Shown: positions 28,650 through 38,936, counted from the stretch's first letter. The stretch: 64,000 bases of DNA from Polynucleobacter necessarius (GCF_900096765.1 NZ_LT615228.1:1494669-1558668), one strand, 5' to 3'. The notes: generated by a model not told the origin, from the sequence alone. A program made the numbers and translations.

Positions 28650-28874
28650 ATGTTGTACATCACAATTCAAGAACTTGAAGCGGCCATCAATTATTGGCGT
28701 AGCCAGTCACCATCCTCTGGTGATGAGTTGCGCTTGTGCGCCCAAGCCGCTGCACTTGCTAAACCATATGCATTGATGATTGTTCAAGGCTCCCAAAGAA
28801 TGCCATTGGATGTTTTAGATGAATCGGCTAGAGAAGCAATTCAGAAGTTTATTAAAACATCACAAACCCAATAA
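28650..28874 (+). CDS. DUF3717 protein
   Basis: A 74-residue small helical protein starting MLYITIQELEAAINYWRSQ. The pattern (TIQELEAAINYWR, then LCAQAAALAKPYALMI) matches what I recall as the DUF3717 family, restricted to betaproteobacteria. Function unknown. The start at 28650, nine bases after the SET gene stop, is preferred over one that would overlap it by 58 bases. Confidence 0.75.
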   Translation: MLYITIQELEAAINYWRSQSPSSGDELRLCAQAAALAKPYALMIVQGSQRMPLDVLDESAREAIQKFIKTSQTQ

Positions 28875-28969
28875 GATATAAACCCGCTTGGTTTAGGGTT
28901 ATCGCTATATATATAGCAATGCTGTCTTAGGTTATTCTCAACATCTTGCCTCGGTGTGGGGTAGAGGGT

Positions 28970-29738
28970 ATGAGCCTGCAAGAAACAATTTTAAAAACAA
29001 TTGGACTGGGGAAAATCCTTCAAGGGTTTTTCAGCTGTAAGTGACGTTAATCTTGACGTCACTAGAGGGACTATTCATGCTTTGATTGGTCCAAATGGAG
29101 CCGGGAAAACGACCTGCTTTAATTTGCTGACTAAGTTTTTAGAGCCCAGTAGTGGACAAATCTTGTTTAATGGTTGTGACATTACTAAGGAGGCGCCTGC
29201 TCAGATTGCGCGTCGTGGCGTCATTCGTTCATTCCAAATTTCAGCTGTTTTTCCTCATCTCACCGTTTTAGAGAATGTTCGTGTTGCGTTGCAGCGAGGC
29301 TTGGGCACGGAGTTCCATTTTTGGAAATCAGGCAACTCCTTAAGCGTTGTAAATGAGCGTGCAGAAGAACTTCTTTACGAGGTGGGTCTTGAGAGTTTTG
29401 CAAACGAGGAAACTCTCAACTTGGCTTATGGACGCAAACGGGCCCTAGAAATTGCGACAACCCTGGCAATGGAGCCAGAGTTAATGCTTTTGGATGAGCC
29501 CACCCAAGGTATGGGTCACGAGGATGTTGAGCGAGTTACTGAGTTAATTGATCGTGTGGCCAAAGGCCGCACCATTTTGATGGTTGAGCACAACATGAAG
29601 GTGGTTTCTTCAATTGCCGATAGGATCACTGTGCTACAGCGTGGATCTGTCTTGGCCGAGGGCTCGTATCACGAAGTTTCAACCAATCCGCTGGTGGTTG
29701 AGGCTTATATGGGTAGCCATGGGGGTGATGCTCTATGA
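28970..29738 (+). pseudogene. livG: livG: branched-chain amino acid ABC ATPase, N-terminal frameshift
   Basis: ATP-binding subunit of a Liv-type importer. The natural start is the ATG at 28970 (MSLQETILKTIGLG). A single extra base in the GGGG/AAAA run near 29006-29014 throws it out of frame. The rest continues from about 29007 as GKSFKGFSAVSDVNLD, with Walker A GPNGAGKTTCF, Q-loop, signature-region LAYGRKRALEIA and Walker B LMLLDEPTQGMGHED, ending at 29738. A restart at the TTG 29001 would need an initiation site that is not visible. The ATPase body itself is intact. Confidence 0.65.
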
Positions 29739-30434
29739 CAATGGCGCTCGAAGTAAAAAATTTAGAATCTTGGTATGGTGAATCCCATATTCTTCATGGT
29801 GTGAATTTTGCTGTTCGAGATGGTGAAGTGGTCACGCTGTTGGGGCGAAATGGCGCTGGCCGAAGCACCATCCTTAAAACTATTTTGGGCTTAACTAGTA
29901 GGCGCACCGGCTCCGTTCAAATTTATGGGGCCGAAACCATTGCTGCGCCTACCTACAAAATTGCTCGTCTTGGTGTTGGTTTTTGCCCAGAAGAGAGGAA
30001 TTTTTGCCAGTTTAAGCGCCGAAGAAAATTTATTGTTATTGCCTGAAGTTGCTCCCGGCGGTATGGGTCTGGATGAGATTTATGAAATGTTTCCAAATCT
30101 GTATGAAAGGCGTAATAGCCCGGGTACCCGTCTTTCAGGTGGTGAGCAGCAGATGCTTGCTATGGCGCGCATTTTGAGAACGGGCGCAAAACTATTACTC
30201 TTGGATGAGATCACCGAGGGGTTGGCGCCTGTGATTGTGCAAAAACTAGGGGAGGTGGTTACTAGTTTGCGTAACAAGGGCTTCACCATTGTTTTGGTTG
30301 AGCAGAATTTTCGCTTTGCGGCACCTTTGGCTGATCGTCATTATGTGGTTGAGCACGGCAATGTAGTTGAGGTTGTACAACAAAACGAGCTTGCTCAAAA
30401 AGCGGCCTTATTAAATGAGTATCTTGGTGTTTAG
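29735..30434 (+). pseudogene. livF: livF: ABC ATPase, frameshifted in the middle
   Basis: Second ATPase of the Liv importer. Frame one (29735 to about 29998) gives EVKNLESWYGESHILHG, Walker A LLGRNGAGRST and LGVGFCPEER. It then shifts frame (a net loss of two bases or gain of one near 29998) to GIFASLSAEENLLL, signature LSGGEQQMLAMARIL and Walker B LLLLDEITEGLAP, then VLVEQNF, ending at 30434. Neither half could hydrolyse ATP alone, because Walker A and Walker B are now in different frames. It overlaps livG by four bases. Confidence 0.85.
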
Positions 30435-30498
30435 TGGTTCTATTTAGGAGATAAGATGAGGTTAAAGCAAATAACCGCAGGCCTGGTAGGCCGCGACA

Positions 30499-31680
30499 AT
30501 GTTCGCCTCAAATCCAGTTTTTGCACAATCTAACGCTAAAGTGTCTGGTGATGTGGTCAAGATTGGCGTGTTGACTGATTTGTCATCCACCTATTCTGAT
30601 TTGGCCGGTCCTGGTGCGGTGATTGCTGCCAAAATGGCAATCGCTGATTTTTCTAGAGACGGCACTGTTATTGGCAAGAAGATTGAGTTGGTTAGTGCAG
30701 ACCACCAAAACAAAGCTGATATTGCAGCAAACAAGGCTCGTGAGTGGTACGACAAAGATGGTGTTGATGTGATCGTGGAGTTGGTTTCCACCAACGTTGC
30801 TTTGGCTGTAATGGAAGTGGCTGAGCAAAAGAATAAGATCACCCTTGTTTCTGGTGCTGGTTCACTCCCAATTGCTAATGAAAAATGTACTGCCAATAAT
30901 GTTCACTGGGCTTATGACACTTACGCCCTATCAAACGGAACCGGTAAGGCAGTAGTAAAGCAGGGTAAAAAGAATTGGTACTTTATTACTGCTGATTATG
31001 CCTTTGGCGCGGCCCTTGAAAAAGATGCCACCGCTGTAGTAAATGCAAACGGCGGTAAGGTTCTGGGAACCAGCAAGCATCCATTTCCTAATAGCGATTT
31101 CTCTTCCTACCTCTTGAAGGCACAAGCTAGTGGTGCCGATGTTGTGGCTTTAGCAAACGCTGGTCAAGACACTATCAACACCGTAAAACAAGCGTCTGAG
31201 TTTGGCATTAACAAAAAGCAGACCGTCGTTCCATTGTTGATGTTCATCTCCGATGTTCACTCTTTGGGTCTAAATGCTGCACAAGGCATGTACCTCACCG
31301 AGGGCTTCTACTGGGATAAGGACGAAAAGACTCGCGCATTCTCTAAGCGCTTCATCTTGCAGCATAAGCGTATGCCAACCATGGTTCAGGCCGGCGTGTA
31401 CTCATCGGTACTGGCTTATTTAAATGCGGTTCAAAAGGCCGGCACTGACGATACACAGGCTATGATGAAGGTTCTCAAATCAACCAATATTGATGATGGT
31501 TTATTCAAAGGCAAGATTCGTGCTGACGGTAAGTTTGAACATGACATGTACTTGTTAGAAGTCAAAAAGCCATCTGACTCTAAGAGCCCATGGGATTACT
31601 ACTATGTACGCGCGACGATCCCAGCCGCCGAAGCTACTTTGCCGCTTTCACAGTCAAAGTGCAAATTAGTTAATAAGTAA
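30499..31680 (+). CDS. livK: livK: substrate-binding protein with damaged signal peptide
   Basis: A periplasmic binding protein type I for branched-chain amino acids or related compounds. The 393-residue readable part begins MFASNPVFAQSNAKVSG and has the Peripla_BP_6 features IGVLTDLSS, LVSADHQNKADIA and WYFITADYAFG. A proper ATG with ribosome binding site (TTTAGGAGA) lies at 30456 and encodes a charged signal peptide start (MRLKQITAGLV). It goes out of frame near 30489 before joining the mature part; one extra base explains it. As read, the protein has lost the positively charged signal peptide start and is probably not exported. Confidence 0.75.
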   Translation: MFASNPVFAQSNAKVSGDVVKIGVLTDLSSTYSDLAGPGAVIAAKMAIADFSRDGTVIGKKIELVSADHQNKADIAANKAREWYDKDGVDVIVELVSTNVALAVMEVAEQKNKITLVSGAGSLPIANEKCTANNVHWAYDTYALSNGTGKAVVKQGKKNWYFITADYAFGAALEKDATAVVNANGGKVLGTSKHPFPNSDFSSYLLKAQASGADVVALANAGQDTINTVKQASEFGINKKQTVVPLLMFISDVHSLGLNAAQGMYLTEGFYWDKDEKTRAFSKRFILQHKRMPTMVQAGVYSSVLAYLNAVQKAGTDDTQAMMKVLKSTNIDDGLFKGKIRADGKFEHDMYLLEVKKPSDSKSPWDYYYVRATIPAAEATLPLSQSKCKLVNK

Positions 31681-31697
31681 GCAAATAGAAATCAAGA

Positions 31698-32618
31698 ATG
31701 TTTGAACTTCTCGGAATTACCCCCCAAGGGCTGGTTGCCCAGCTTTTGGTGGGGCTTATTAATGGCTCGTTTTATGCCATATTGAGTTTGGGATTAGCCA
31801 TTATTTTTGGCCTTCTCAATATCATTAATTTTGCCCATGGTGCTCAGTACACCATGGGTGCATTTATTGCGTGGATTGGCTTAACGCAAATTAGCCAATG
31901 GCTTGGTTTTCCAGAGCTATCAATGAATTATTGGTTTGCTTTAATTATTGTTCCTTTGGTCTTGGCTGGATTTGGATTAATTCTTGAGCGCACGATGCTG
32001 CGCCGTCTTTATCATCTTGATCACTTGTATGGGCTGTTATTAACCTTTGGTTTGGCGCTCATTATTGAGGGCATGTTCCGCCACTGGTATGGAATTTCTG
32101 GTGAAAGCTATCCAGCCCCAGAGATGCTTCAGGGCGCAATCCCTCTAGAGTCTATTGGCATTATTTTGCCCATCTATCGTTTATGGGTTGTGGCGATTTC
32201 ATTGACTGTTTGTTTTTCAACTTGTTATGTAATTGAGAGAACAAAGTTGGGCGCTTACTTGCGCGCTGGTACAGAGAACCCAAAACTCCTTCAGGCTTTC
32301 GGCATTAATGTGCCGCTGATGATTTCCTTGGCTTACGCATACGGCGTTGGTCTAGCTGGATTTGCAGGTGTTTTGGCTGCACCAATTTTCCAGGTGAACC
32401 CGCTGATGGGTTCGAATTTGATTATTGTTGTTTTTGCTGTGGTGGTGATTGGTGGTATGGGTTCTATCATGGGTGCGATTTTGACTGGTTTGGGATTGGG
32501 ATTGATTGAGGGTCTCACTAAGGTCTTTTATCCAGAGGCATCTGGAGTGGTGATTTTTGTAATTATGGCCATTGTGTTATTGCTGCGTCCTGCTGGGCTG
32601 TTTGGGCGGGAAGAATAA
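31698..32618 (+). CDS. livH: livH: branched-chain amino acid ABC permease
   Basis: A 306-residue inner-membrane permease with about eight helices. The conserved LivH opening GLINGSFYAILSLGLAIIFG and LLNIINFAHGAQYTMGA is present, as is the EAA-like region near RAGTENPKLLQAFGIN. The gene is intact, 17 bases after livK and 2 bases before livM. Without functional ATPases upstream it probably cannot work. Confidence 0.9.
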   Translation: MFELLGITPQGLVAQLLVGLINGSFYAILSLGLAIIFGLLNIINFAHGAQYTMGAFIAWIGLTQISQWLGFPELSMNYWFALIIVPLVLAGFGLILERTMLRRLYHLDHLYGLLLTFGLALIIEGMFRHWYGISGESYPAPEMLQGAIPLESIGIILPIYRLWVVAISLTVCFSTCYVIERTKLGAYLRAGTENPKLLQAFGINVPLMISLAYAYGVGLAGFAGVLAAPIFQVNPLMGSNLIIVVFAVVVIGGMGSIMGAILTGLGLGLIEGLTKVFYPEASGVVIFVIMAIVLLLRPAGLFGREE

Positions 32619-32620
32619 TC

Positions 32621-33550
32621 ATGAACCCAAAAACAAAATTACTTTATGGCATCTTGGTATTAATTGCACTGCTTTTGCCGTTCCAAGATTTTATTTATTT
32701 GGTGTTTGCAATGAAGGTGCTGTGCTTTGCACTTTTTGCATGCGCATTTAATCTGCTTTTAGGGTTTACTGGGCTTTTGTCATTTGGTCACGCTGCATTC
32801 TTCGGAACTGCCGCTTACATTACCGCCTACTTTTGTAAAGAAGAAGGCCTTTCGCCAGAACTTGGCATTCTTCTGGGTGTTGTTGGTTCGGGCGCATTGG
32901 GTTACTTAATTGGTTCCTTGGCTATTCGTCGTCAGGGTATTTATTTTGCGATGGTGACATTGGCCCTCTCGCAAATGGTGTATTTCTTGGCTGTCCAGCT
33001 TCCATACACCGGTGGTGAGGATGGAATTCAGGGCGTGCCTCGCGGAACATTGTTTGGCTTGATTGATCTTAAAGATGATGTTGCCATGTATTACTTTGTA
33101 TTGGTCGTCTTTATTTTTGGTTTTGCATTAATCATGCGCGCCGTTCACTCTCCATTTGGGCAAGTATTAAAAGCGATTCGAGAGAATGAGCCTCGCGCAA
33201 TTTCCTTGGGATATGACGTTGATCGATTTAAGCTGATGTCTTTTGTTATCTCCGCTGCCTTATCTGGCTTAGCTGGATCGATGAAGTCCTTGGTGTTCCA
33301 GTTGGCAACCTTGACAGACGTTCATTGGCATATGTCTGGTGAAGTAGTGTTGATGACATTACTTGGTGGCATGGAAACCATCTTGGGGCCAGTGGTTGGT
33401 GCGGGTATTGTAGTTGGTTTGCAAAATTACTTAGCCAACATCGGCTCTTGGAGCACAATCGCAACCGGATTTATTTTTGTGATTTGCGTTTTAGCGTTTC
33501 GTCGTGGTGTTGTTGGTGAAATTGCTGCGCACTTCAAAAACAAAAAGTAA
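32621..33550 (+). CDS. livM: livM: branched-chain amino acid ABC permease
   Basis: A 309-residue inner-membrane permease, second subunit of the Liv channel. It has LLGFTGLLSFGHAAFFG, LIGSLAIRRQGIYFAMVTLA and the coupling region VLKAIRENEPRAISLGYDV. The frame is intact and of normal length. It is the last gene of the damaged liv operon. Confidence 0.9.
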   Translation: MNPKTKLLYGILVLIALLLPFQDFIYLVFAMKVLCFALFACAFNLLLGFTGLLSFGHAAFFGTAAYITAYFCKEEGLSPELGILLGVVGSGALGYLIGSLAIRRQGIYFAMVTLALSQMVYFLAVQLPYTGGEDGIQGVPRGTLFGLIDLKDDVAMYYFVLVVFIFGFALIMRAVHSPFGQVLKAIRENEPRAISLGYDVDRFKLMSFVISAALSGLAGSMKSLVFQLATLTDVHWHMSGEVVLMTLLGGMETILGPVVGAGIVVGLQNYLANIGSWSTIATGFIFVICVLAFRRGVVGEIAAHFKNKK

Positions 33551-33652
33551 TTTCCTTTTATTATTTGGTCTTAGTGTGGCGCTAACTTGAAAAGTGCCGC
33601 ACCCATTTAACTTAAAGAGACTCCCATCGAATTTTCAATTTACATTTGGCTG

Positions 33653-34402
33653 TTGCTTTTCGCGATGGCCTTTTTCGCTGGCCTTGTCGATGCTGTTGCT
33701 GGGGGCGGTGGACTCATTCAAGTGCCCGCACTTTTCGCGGTCTATCCCAATACACCACCAGCAACACTGCTTGCTACCAATAAACTGGCCTCTATTGGGG
33801 GAACGCTTAATGCGGCACGCAGATACTTGCGTCATGTTTCATTGCCTTGGGCGGTTGTTGCTCCAGCAGTCGTTGCTGCCTTTATAGGGTCGCTCATCGG
33901 CGCAGCTGCTGTGAGCAATTTTCCGGCTGAGCCTTTGCGCAAAGCATTGCCCTTTGTTTTGCTTTTTCTGTTGCTATACACCTGGTTTCAGCCTTCGCTT
34001 GGTGAGACGCACGCCCCAAAGGCAATCAGTTCCCTTCAACAACTTAAAGGAGTTGTTCTTGGTTTAACAATTGGTTTTTACGATGGTTTTTTTGGTCCAG
34101 GAACAGGAAGTTTTTTATTGCTTGGTTTTGTGCGATTTTTTGACTTTGACTTTTTACATGCTTCGGCTGCAACTAAGTTGGTAAATGCCTCGACAAATTT
34201 AGCGGCCATCCTGATGCTGGCAAGTCTTGGCCACATGAACTGGACTCTTGGGTTTGTAATGATGATTGCCAACATTGCAGGTAGTCAGTATGGTAGTCGC
34301 TTAGCAATTAAATATGGCAGCGGATTTGTCAGAAAAGCCTTCTTAATTATTGTTACCGTGTTGATTCTTAAGTCAGCTTGGAACGCCTATTTCATTAATT
34401 AA
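33653..34402 (+). CDS. TauE/SafE-family permease, start uncertain
   Basis: A 249-residue (or 258-residue) membrane protein of the TauE/SafE/YfcA family, with eight helices and the paired motifs LVDAVAGGGGLIQVPALF and GFYDGFFGPGTGSFLLLG. It probably exports a sulfur-containing or organic anion. The reading frame is open upstream to 33611 but holds no ATG/GTG. Homology-like sequence (IEFSIYIWLLLF) begins at an ATC at 33626, suggesting the original ATG was mutated. The TTG at 33653 would remove part of the first helix. Confidence 0.75.
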   Translation: MLFAMAFFAGLVDAVAGGGGLIQVPALFAVYPNTPPATLLATNKLASIGGTLNAARRYLRHVSLPWAVVAPAVVAAFIGSLIGAAAVSNFPAEPLRKALPFVLLFLLLYTWFQPSLGETHAPKAISSLQQLKGVVLGLTIGFYDGFFGPGTGSFLLLGFVRFFDFDFLHASAATKLVNASTNLAAILMLASLGHMNWTLGFVMMIANIAGSQYGSRLAIKYGSGFVRKAFLIIVTVLILKSAWNAYFIN

Positions 34403-34453
34403 ATCAGATACTTATAAAACACACCGTTGTTTTTCAATGATTTTTTCAGGTTT

Positions 34454-34469
34454 TGTTTCACGTGAAACA
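34454..34469. promoter_or_regulatory. parS: parS site 1
   Basis: TGTTTCACGTGAAACA, a perfect 16-bp palindrome matching the universal chromosomal parS consensus, 39 bases before the mnmG start. It is bound by ParB for chromosome segregation. Confidence 0.95.
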
Positions 34470-34508
34470 AACAAAATGCTATGATCATCGCCCTATCTGA
34501 GGCAAATC

Positions 34509-36428
34509 ATGCGTTATTCCAAAAGTTTTGATGTCATTGTTGTTGGAGGCGGTCACGCCGGGACTGAGGCCGCCCTCGCATCTGCACGCATGGGTTGTGA
34601 CACCCTCTTGATTACCCATAGCATCGAAAATTTAGGCGCTATGAGCTGTAATCCCTCCATTGGTGGAATTGGTAAAGGCCATTTAGTTAAAGAGATTGAT
34701 GCCATGGGCGGCGTTATGGCTGCCGCTACTGATGAGGCTGGAATCCAATTTCGCATCCTAAACTCAAGCAAGGGCCCTGCCGTAAGAGCTACTCGCGCTC
34801 AGGGTGACCGTGTTCTATACAAAGCAGCTATCCGTCGTCGCCTAGAAAACCAGCCAAACTTAAGTCTCTTTCAAGCTTCAGTTGATGATCTTCTGGTCAA
34901 GGGAGATGAGGTTCGGGGCGTGGTTACTCAAATGGGCCTAGAGTTCATGGCAAAAAAGGTGGTCTTGACTGCTGGAACCTTTTTGGATGGAAAGATCCAC
35001 GTTGGTTTGAATAGCTATGCTGGCGGACGCGCAGGCGATCCCGCAGCAGCTTCTTTATCCACTCGTTTGAAAGAGTTAAAGCTTCCACAGAGCAGACTTA
35101 AAACAGGTACACCACCCAGAATTGACGGCAGAACCATTGATTTCTCGGGCATGTTGGAGCAGCCTGGGGATTTAGACCCAGTCCCAGTCTTTTCCTATTT
35201 GGGGCGTCCTGAACAGCATCCTAAGCAGGTTCCCTGCTGGATTTCCCATACCAATGAGAAGACTCACGACATTATTCGAGGTGGTTTAGATCGCTCTCCC
35301 ATGTATACCGGGGTAATTGAGGGGGTTGGCCCCCGCTACTGCCCTTCTATTGAAGACAAAATTCATCGTTTTGTTTCTCGAAACAGCCACCAGATCTTCC
35401 TTGAGCCGGAGGGCCTAACTACCAATGAGTTTTACCCTAACGGTATTTCAACAAGCTTGCCTTTTGATGTTCAGTGGGACTTGGTGCGCAGCATTCGTGG
35501 TCTTGAGTCGGCTGTAATTGTGCGACCAGGTTATGCCATTGAGTATGACTTCTTCGACCCGCGCCAATTGCGTCAAAGTTTAGAGACGAAAGTGATTGGT
35601 GGACTTTATTTTGCTGGTCAAATCAACGGAACCACCGGATATGAAGAGGCTGCTGCTCAAGGAATGCTGGCCGGAATTAATGCTGGTTTGGCGGCCCAAG
35701 GAAAAGAACCGTGGTTGCCTAAGCGTAGCGAGTCTTATATTGGGGTTCTGGTGGATGATTTAATTACCCGCGGCATTCAAGAGCCCTATCGGATGTTTAC
35801 TAGCCGAGCTGAATACCGTTTAAGTTTGCGTGAAGACAATGCAGATATGCGCTTAACCGCCATCGGTCGCGAACTAGGCCTTGTAGATGATCATCGCTGG
35901 GAAGTATTTTGCAGAAAACAAGAGGCTGTTTCACGTGAAACATCCCGTTTGCAAGAGATTTGGGTGGGCCCAAAGCATGAGGCTGCCCCTCTTGTGGCTC
36001 AATTATTGGGGCAGGATCTCTCACACGAGTGCAATTTAACTGAATTATTGCGGCGCCCAGGTGTAACTTATGAGGCCATTACGGGTCTTGGAGGCGGGTT
36101 GTGGTCCCCAGGCGTTTTGGATGAAGACCTTGGTCTTACAGCCCAAATTAGTGACCAAGTGGAGATTTCTGTGAAATATCAGGGCTACATTGACAGACAA
36201 GCAGTAGAGATTGCGCGTCAGGGAAATAATGAGACCTTCCCTCTTTCTGAGGATTTGGACTACTCTCAAGTGCTCGGCTTATCTAAGGAGGTTCAGCAAA
36301 AGCTCAATCTGCATAAGCCGGCCACATTGGGCCAAGCCGGCAGAATCTCCGGGGTAACTCCAGCAGCCCTTTCTCTGCTTTTGGTGCACCTTAAAAAAGG
36401 TTTGGGGCGCACCCAAGAGACGGCATGA
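34509..36428 (+). CDS. mnmG: tRNA modification FAD protein MnmG (GidA)
   Basis: A 639-residue FAD/NADH enzyme that, with MnmE, forms cmnm5U34 in tRNA. The dinucleotide-binding motif [16 protein letters not shown] is near the start. [18 protein letters not shown] and [21 protein letters not shown] are diagnostic. Length is normal. The ribosome binding site is weak. The gene contains a second parS site (35927-35942), which encodes VSRET. It overlaps rsmG by four bases. Confidence 0.96.
   Translation: MRYSKSFDVIVVGGGHAGTEAALASARMGCDTLLITHSIENLGAMSCNPSIGGIGKGHLVKEIDAMGGVMAAATDEAGIQFRILNSSKGPAVRATRAQGDRVLYKAAIRRRLENQPNLSLFQASVDDLLVKGDEVRGVVTQMGLEFMAKKVVLTAGTFLDGKIHVGLNSYAGGRAGDPAAASLSTRLKELKLPQSRLKTGTPPRIDGRTIDFSGMLEQPGDLDPVPVFSYLGRPEQHPKQVPCWISHTNEKTHDIIRGGLDRSPMYTGVIEGVGPRYCPSIEDKIHRFVSRNSHQIFLEPEGLTTNEFYPNGISTSLPFDVQWDLVRSIRGLESAVIVRPGYAIEYDFFDPRQLRQSLETKVIGGLYFAGQINGTTGYEEAAAQGMLAGINAGLAAQGKEPWLPKRSESYIGVLVDDLITRGIQEPYRMFTSRAEYRLSLREDNADMRLTAIGRELGLVDDHRWEVFCRKQEAVSRETSRLQEIWVGPKHEAAPLVAQLLGQDLSHECNLTELLRRPGVTYEAITGLGGGLWSPGVLDEDLGLTAQISDQVEISVKYQGYIDRQAVEIARQGNNETFPLSEDLDYSQVLGLSKEVQQKLNLHKPATLGQAGRISGVTPAALSLLLVHLKKGLGRTQETA
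35927..35942. promoter_or_regulatory. parS: parS site 2 (inside mnmG)
   Basis: A second exact TGTTTCACGTGAAACA, about 1.47 kb from the first, within mnmG codons reading VSRET. Two perfect copies so close to parAB and to oriC mark the centromere-like region. Confidence 0.95.
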
Positions 36429-37105
36429 CTAAAGATTTGCTTGCACTGGGGATTGAAGATCTAGGCCTGAATTTAAGCAATAAAAGTATTGTCGATTTAG
36501 AGCTGTTTCTTCAAGAAATGGGCCGCTGGAATCAAGTGCATAACCTCACCGCAATAGAAGGTGAAAAGGATTCTATACGTCTTCATCTTATTGATTCTAT
36601 TGCTGTTTTGCCCGTCATGAGACAATTTGTTCAGAGTGTGTCTCCTAGAATTGCCGACCTGGGTTCGGGTGGAGGCTTGCCTGCTATCCCCATTGCAATT
36701 GTTCAGCCAAGCTGGCAGCTAAGCTTGATTGAGGCTGTTCGCAAAAAAACGGCTTTTCTGCAACATATTCGTGGGAAGCTTGGGCTGCAAAATATTCAAG
36801 TGATCAGTGATCGAGTAGAAAATGTTGCGATGCAACAACCAGGACAATATGATGCGGTAATTTCTCGGGCCTTTACGCATCTAGCTCGTTTTTTAAATCT
36901 AGCTTTACCCCTCTTAAAGCCTGACGGCCTTGTATTTGCAATGAAGTCCAAGCGTGCCGACGAAGAGATGGCTAATGTTTGTAAAGATGACTGGCGTTTG
37001 TTGGCTGATGAATCCGTTTTCATCCCAAACCTTTCAGTTGAGCGCCGTTTGTTGGTCTTGAGCCCCGTGAGAAAATCAATCCCTACCCCATTAAGCAAAA
37101 CATAA
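36425..37105 (+). CDS. rsmG: 16S rRNA m7G527 methyltransferase RsmG
   Basis: A 226-residue SAM-dependent methyltransferase (GidB) acting on G527 of 16S rRNA. The SAM-binding region [17 protein letters not shown] is near residue 80, preceded by [10 protein letters not shown] and [10 protein letters not shown]. It starts with an ATGA overlap of the mnmG stop, so the genes are translationally coupled. Length is normal. Confidence 0.94.
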   Translation: MTKDLLALGIEDLGLNLSNKSIVDLELFLQEMGRWNQVHNLTAIEGEKDSIRLHLIDSIAVLPVMRQFVQSVSPRIADLGSGGGLPAIPIAIVQPSWQLSLIEAVRKKTAFLQHIRGKLGLQNIQVISDRVENVAMQQPGQYDAVISRAFTHLARFLNLALPLLKPDGLVFAMKSKRADEEMANVCKDDWRLLADESVFIPNLSVERRLLVLSPVRKSIPTPLSKT

Positions 37106-37112
37106 AGCACTT

Positions 37113-37883
37113 ATGGCAAAAATATTCTGTATCGCAAATCAAAAAGGTGGTGTTGGCAAAACCACAACAGCTGTGAATTTGGCGGCGGGTTTGGCTGGAC
37201 TAAAACAGCGCGTGTTGCTTGTGGACTTGGATCCACAAGGCAATGCAACGATGGGCTCTGGAGTTGAAAAAGGAGACTTAGCGAACAGTGTTTATGAAGT
37301 CCTTATCGGCCATGCTTCTGTGAAAGAGTGTGCGCAACGATGTGACAGCGCTGGGTACGATGTGCTTCCTGCTAATCGAGATTTAGCCGGAGCAGAAATT
37401 GAGTTGGTGGATTTAGAGTCGCGTGAATCACGCTTGAAAGATGCTCTCGCACAAGTCGCCAATGATTATGACTTTGTATTAATCGACTGCCCGCCAGCTT
37501 TATCGTTATTAACTCTAAATGGATTATGTGCAGCTAATGGCGTAATTGTTCCAATGCAATGTGAGTATTTTGCGTTGGAGGGTTTATCTGATTTGGTAAA
37601 CACAATTAAACAAGTGCATGCAAATTTAAAACCAGACCTTGTCATTATCGGTTTGTTGCGCGTCATGTTTGATGCACGTATGACACTCCAACAACAGGTG
37701 TCTGACCAGCTACTAGAGCACTTTGGAGATAAGGTGTTTAAAACGATTATTCCGCGCAATGTTCGATTAGCAGAAGCGCCGTCTTACGGCCTTCCTGGGG
37801 TGGCATTTGATAAATCATCACGCGGAGCCAAAGCATATTTAGAGTTTGGCGAAGAGATGATTGAGCGCATTGAGCAAATGTAA
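37113..37883 (+). CDS. parA: Chromosome partitioning ATPase ParA
   Basis: A 256-residue deviant Walker ATPase that moves origin regions. The Walker A KGGVGKTTTAVNLA lies near residue 10. DLDPQGNATMG and FVLIDCPPALSLLT (Walker B) follow. The gene is seven bases after rsmG and 18 bases before parB. It works with parB and the two parS sites upstream. Confidence 0.96.
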   Translation: MAKIFCIANQKGGVGKTTTAVNLAAGLAGLKQRVLLVDLDPQGNATMGSGVEKGDLANSVYEVLIGHASVKECAQRCDSAGYDVLPANRDLAGAEIELVDLESRESRLKDALAQVANDYDFVLIDCPPALSLLTLNGLCAANGVIVPMQCEYFALEGLSDLVNTIKQVHANLKPDLVIIGLLRVMFDARMTLQQQVSDQLLEHFGDKVFKTIIPRNVRLAEAPSYGLPGVAFDKSSRGAKAYLEFGEEMIERIEQM

Positions 37884-37901
37884 ATTTTTAAAGAAAACAT
37901 C

Positions 37902-38792
37902 ATGGTTGCAATTAAGAAAAAAGGGTTGGGCAGAGGTTTAGAGGCCTTGTTGGGCGAGAAGAAGCCGGAGGCGTCTTCAACAGCAGAAATCAACCGTTTG
38001 CCGTTAAGCGCTTTACAGGCTGGCAAGTATCAGCCGCGTCAAAAAATGGAGGCCGGCGCCCTACAAGAGCTAGCAGAAAGTATTCGTGAACAAGGCGTCA
38101 TGCAACCATTGCTAGTTCGTTTAGTTTCAACTGGTAAGTATGAAATTATTGCGGGTGAACGTCGTTTTCGCGCGGCCACTATTGCCGGCCTCAAGGAGGT
38201 GCCCGTATTAGTTTCTGGTGCAGATGATCAAGCGGCAGCTGCTATGGCCTTGGTTGAGAATATGCAGCGCGAAGATCTCAATCCTTTTGAAGAATCACAA
38301 GGGTTGGCTCGATTAATTGAAGAGTTTGGTTTTACACATGAGCAGGCAGCAAAAGCGGTTGGCAAATCCAGAAGTGCAGTTACTAATCTCTTGCGCTTGG
38401 CTCAACTGGCAAAGCCAGTCCAAGCAATGCTTTTGGCTGGTGATATTGATATGGGACATGCTCGCGCACTCTTGCCATTGCCTGGGGCAAGCCAGGTTGC
38501 TTTAGCTCAAAAAATTGCCGCCCAAGGTCTGTCGGTACGAGAGGCAGAGAGAATGTCAGCCGCATTGGCTATCGCTGGTGGTCAAATTGGCGACAAGAAA
38601 ACCAAGACTAGTTCTGGCTCCGCCCCCCCAAGCATTGATCCAGATATGCGTCGTCTTACACAAGAAATTGCCGACTTAATAGGCTTAAGCGCCGAATTTA
38701 AGTTCAAAGGCAAAGGCGGAGAGTTGCGTATCCGTTTTAGCCAATTCGATGAGCTTGATTCCTTATTAAAAAAGTTGGGTATTGAGTCATAA
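37902..38792 (+). CDS. parB: Chromosome partitioning protein ParB
   Basis: A 296-residue CTP-dependent DNA-binding protein. The N-terminal domain has PLSALQAGKYQPRQKM and GERRFRAATIAG (CTP-binding region), and ENMQREDLNPFEESQGLARL. A helix-turn-helix FTHEQAAKAVGKSRSAVTNL follows. The C-terminal dimer domain is near the end. It spreads from the parS sites at 34454 and 35927. Confidence 0.96.
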   Translation: MVAIKKKGLGRGLEALLGEKKPEASSTAEINRLPLSALQAGKYQPRQKMEAGALQELAESIREQGVMQPLLVRLVSTGKYEIIAGERRFRAATIAGLKEVPVLVSGADDQAAAAMALVENMQREDLNPFEESQGLARLIEEFGFTHEQAAKAVGKSRSAVTNLLRLAQLAKPVQAMLLAGDIDMGHARALLPLPGASQVALAQKIAAQGLSVREAERMSAALAIAGGQIGDKKTKTSSGSAPPSIDPDMRRLTQEIADLIGLSAEFKFKGKGGELRIRFSQFDELDSLLKKLGIES

Positions 38793-38914
38793 GGAGAAAA
38801 ATGCCCCTAACTTCTTTGACATATTGCGCTGCACACATTAAACTTTCGGGGCTAAATTGATTCCTCAAAAAAATCAGTTTTCCGATGTAAATGAGTGGGA
38901 TGAGCCCGAAGAGG

Positions 38915-38936
38915 AGGTGTTTCGGAGGTGTTTCGG
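38915..38936 (+). repeat. 11-bp tandem duplication in atpI
   Basis: AGGTGTTTCGG repeated exactly twice without a spacer. It shifts the atpI frame. Confidence 0.95.
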
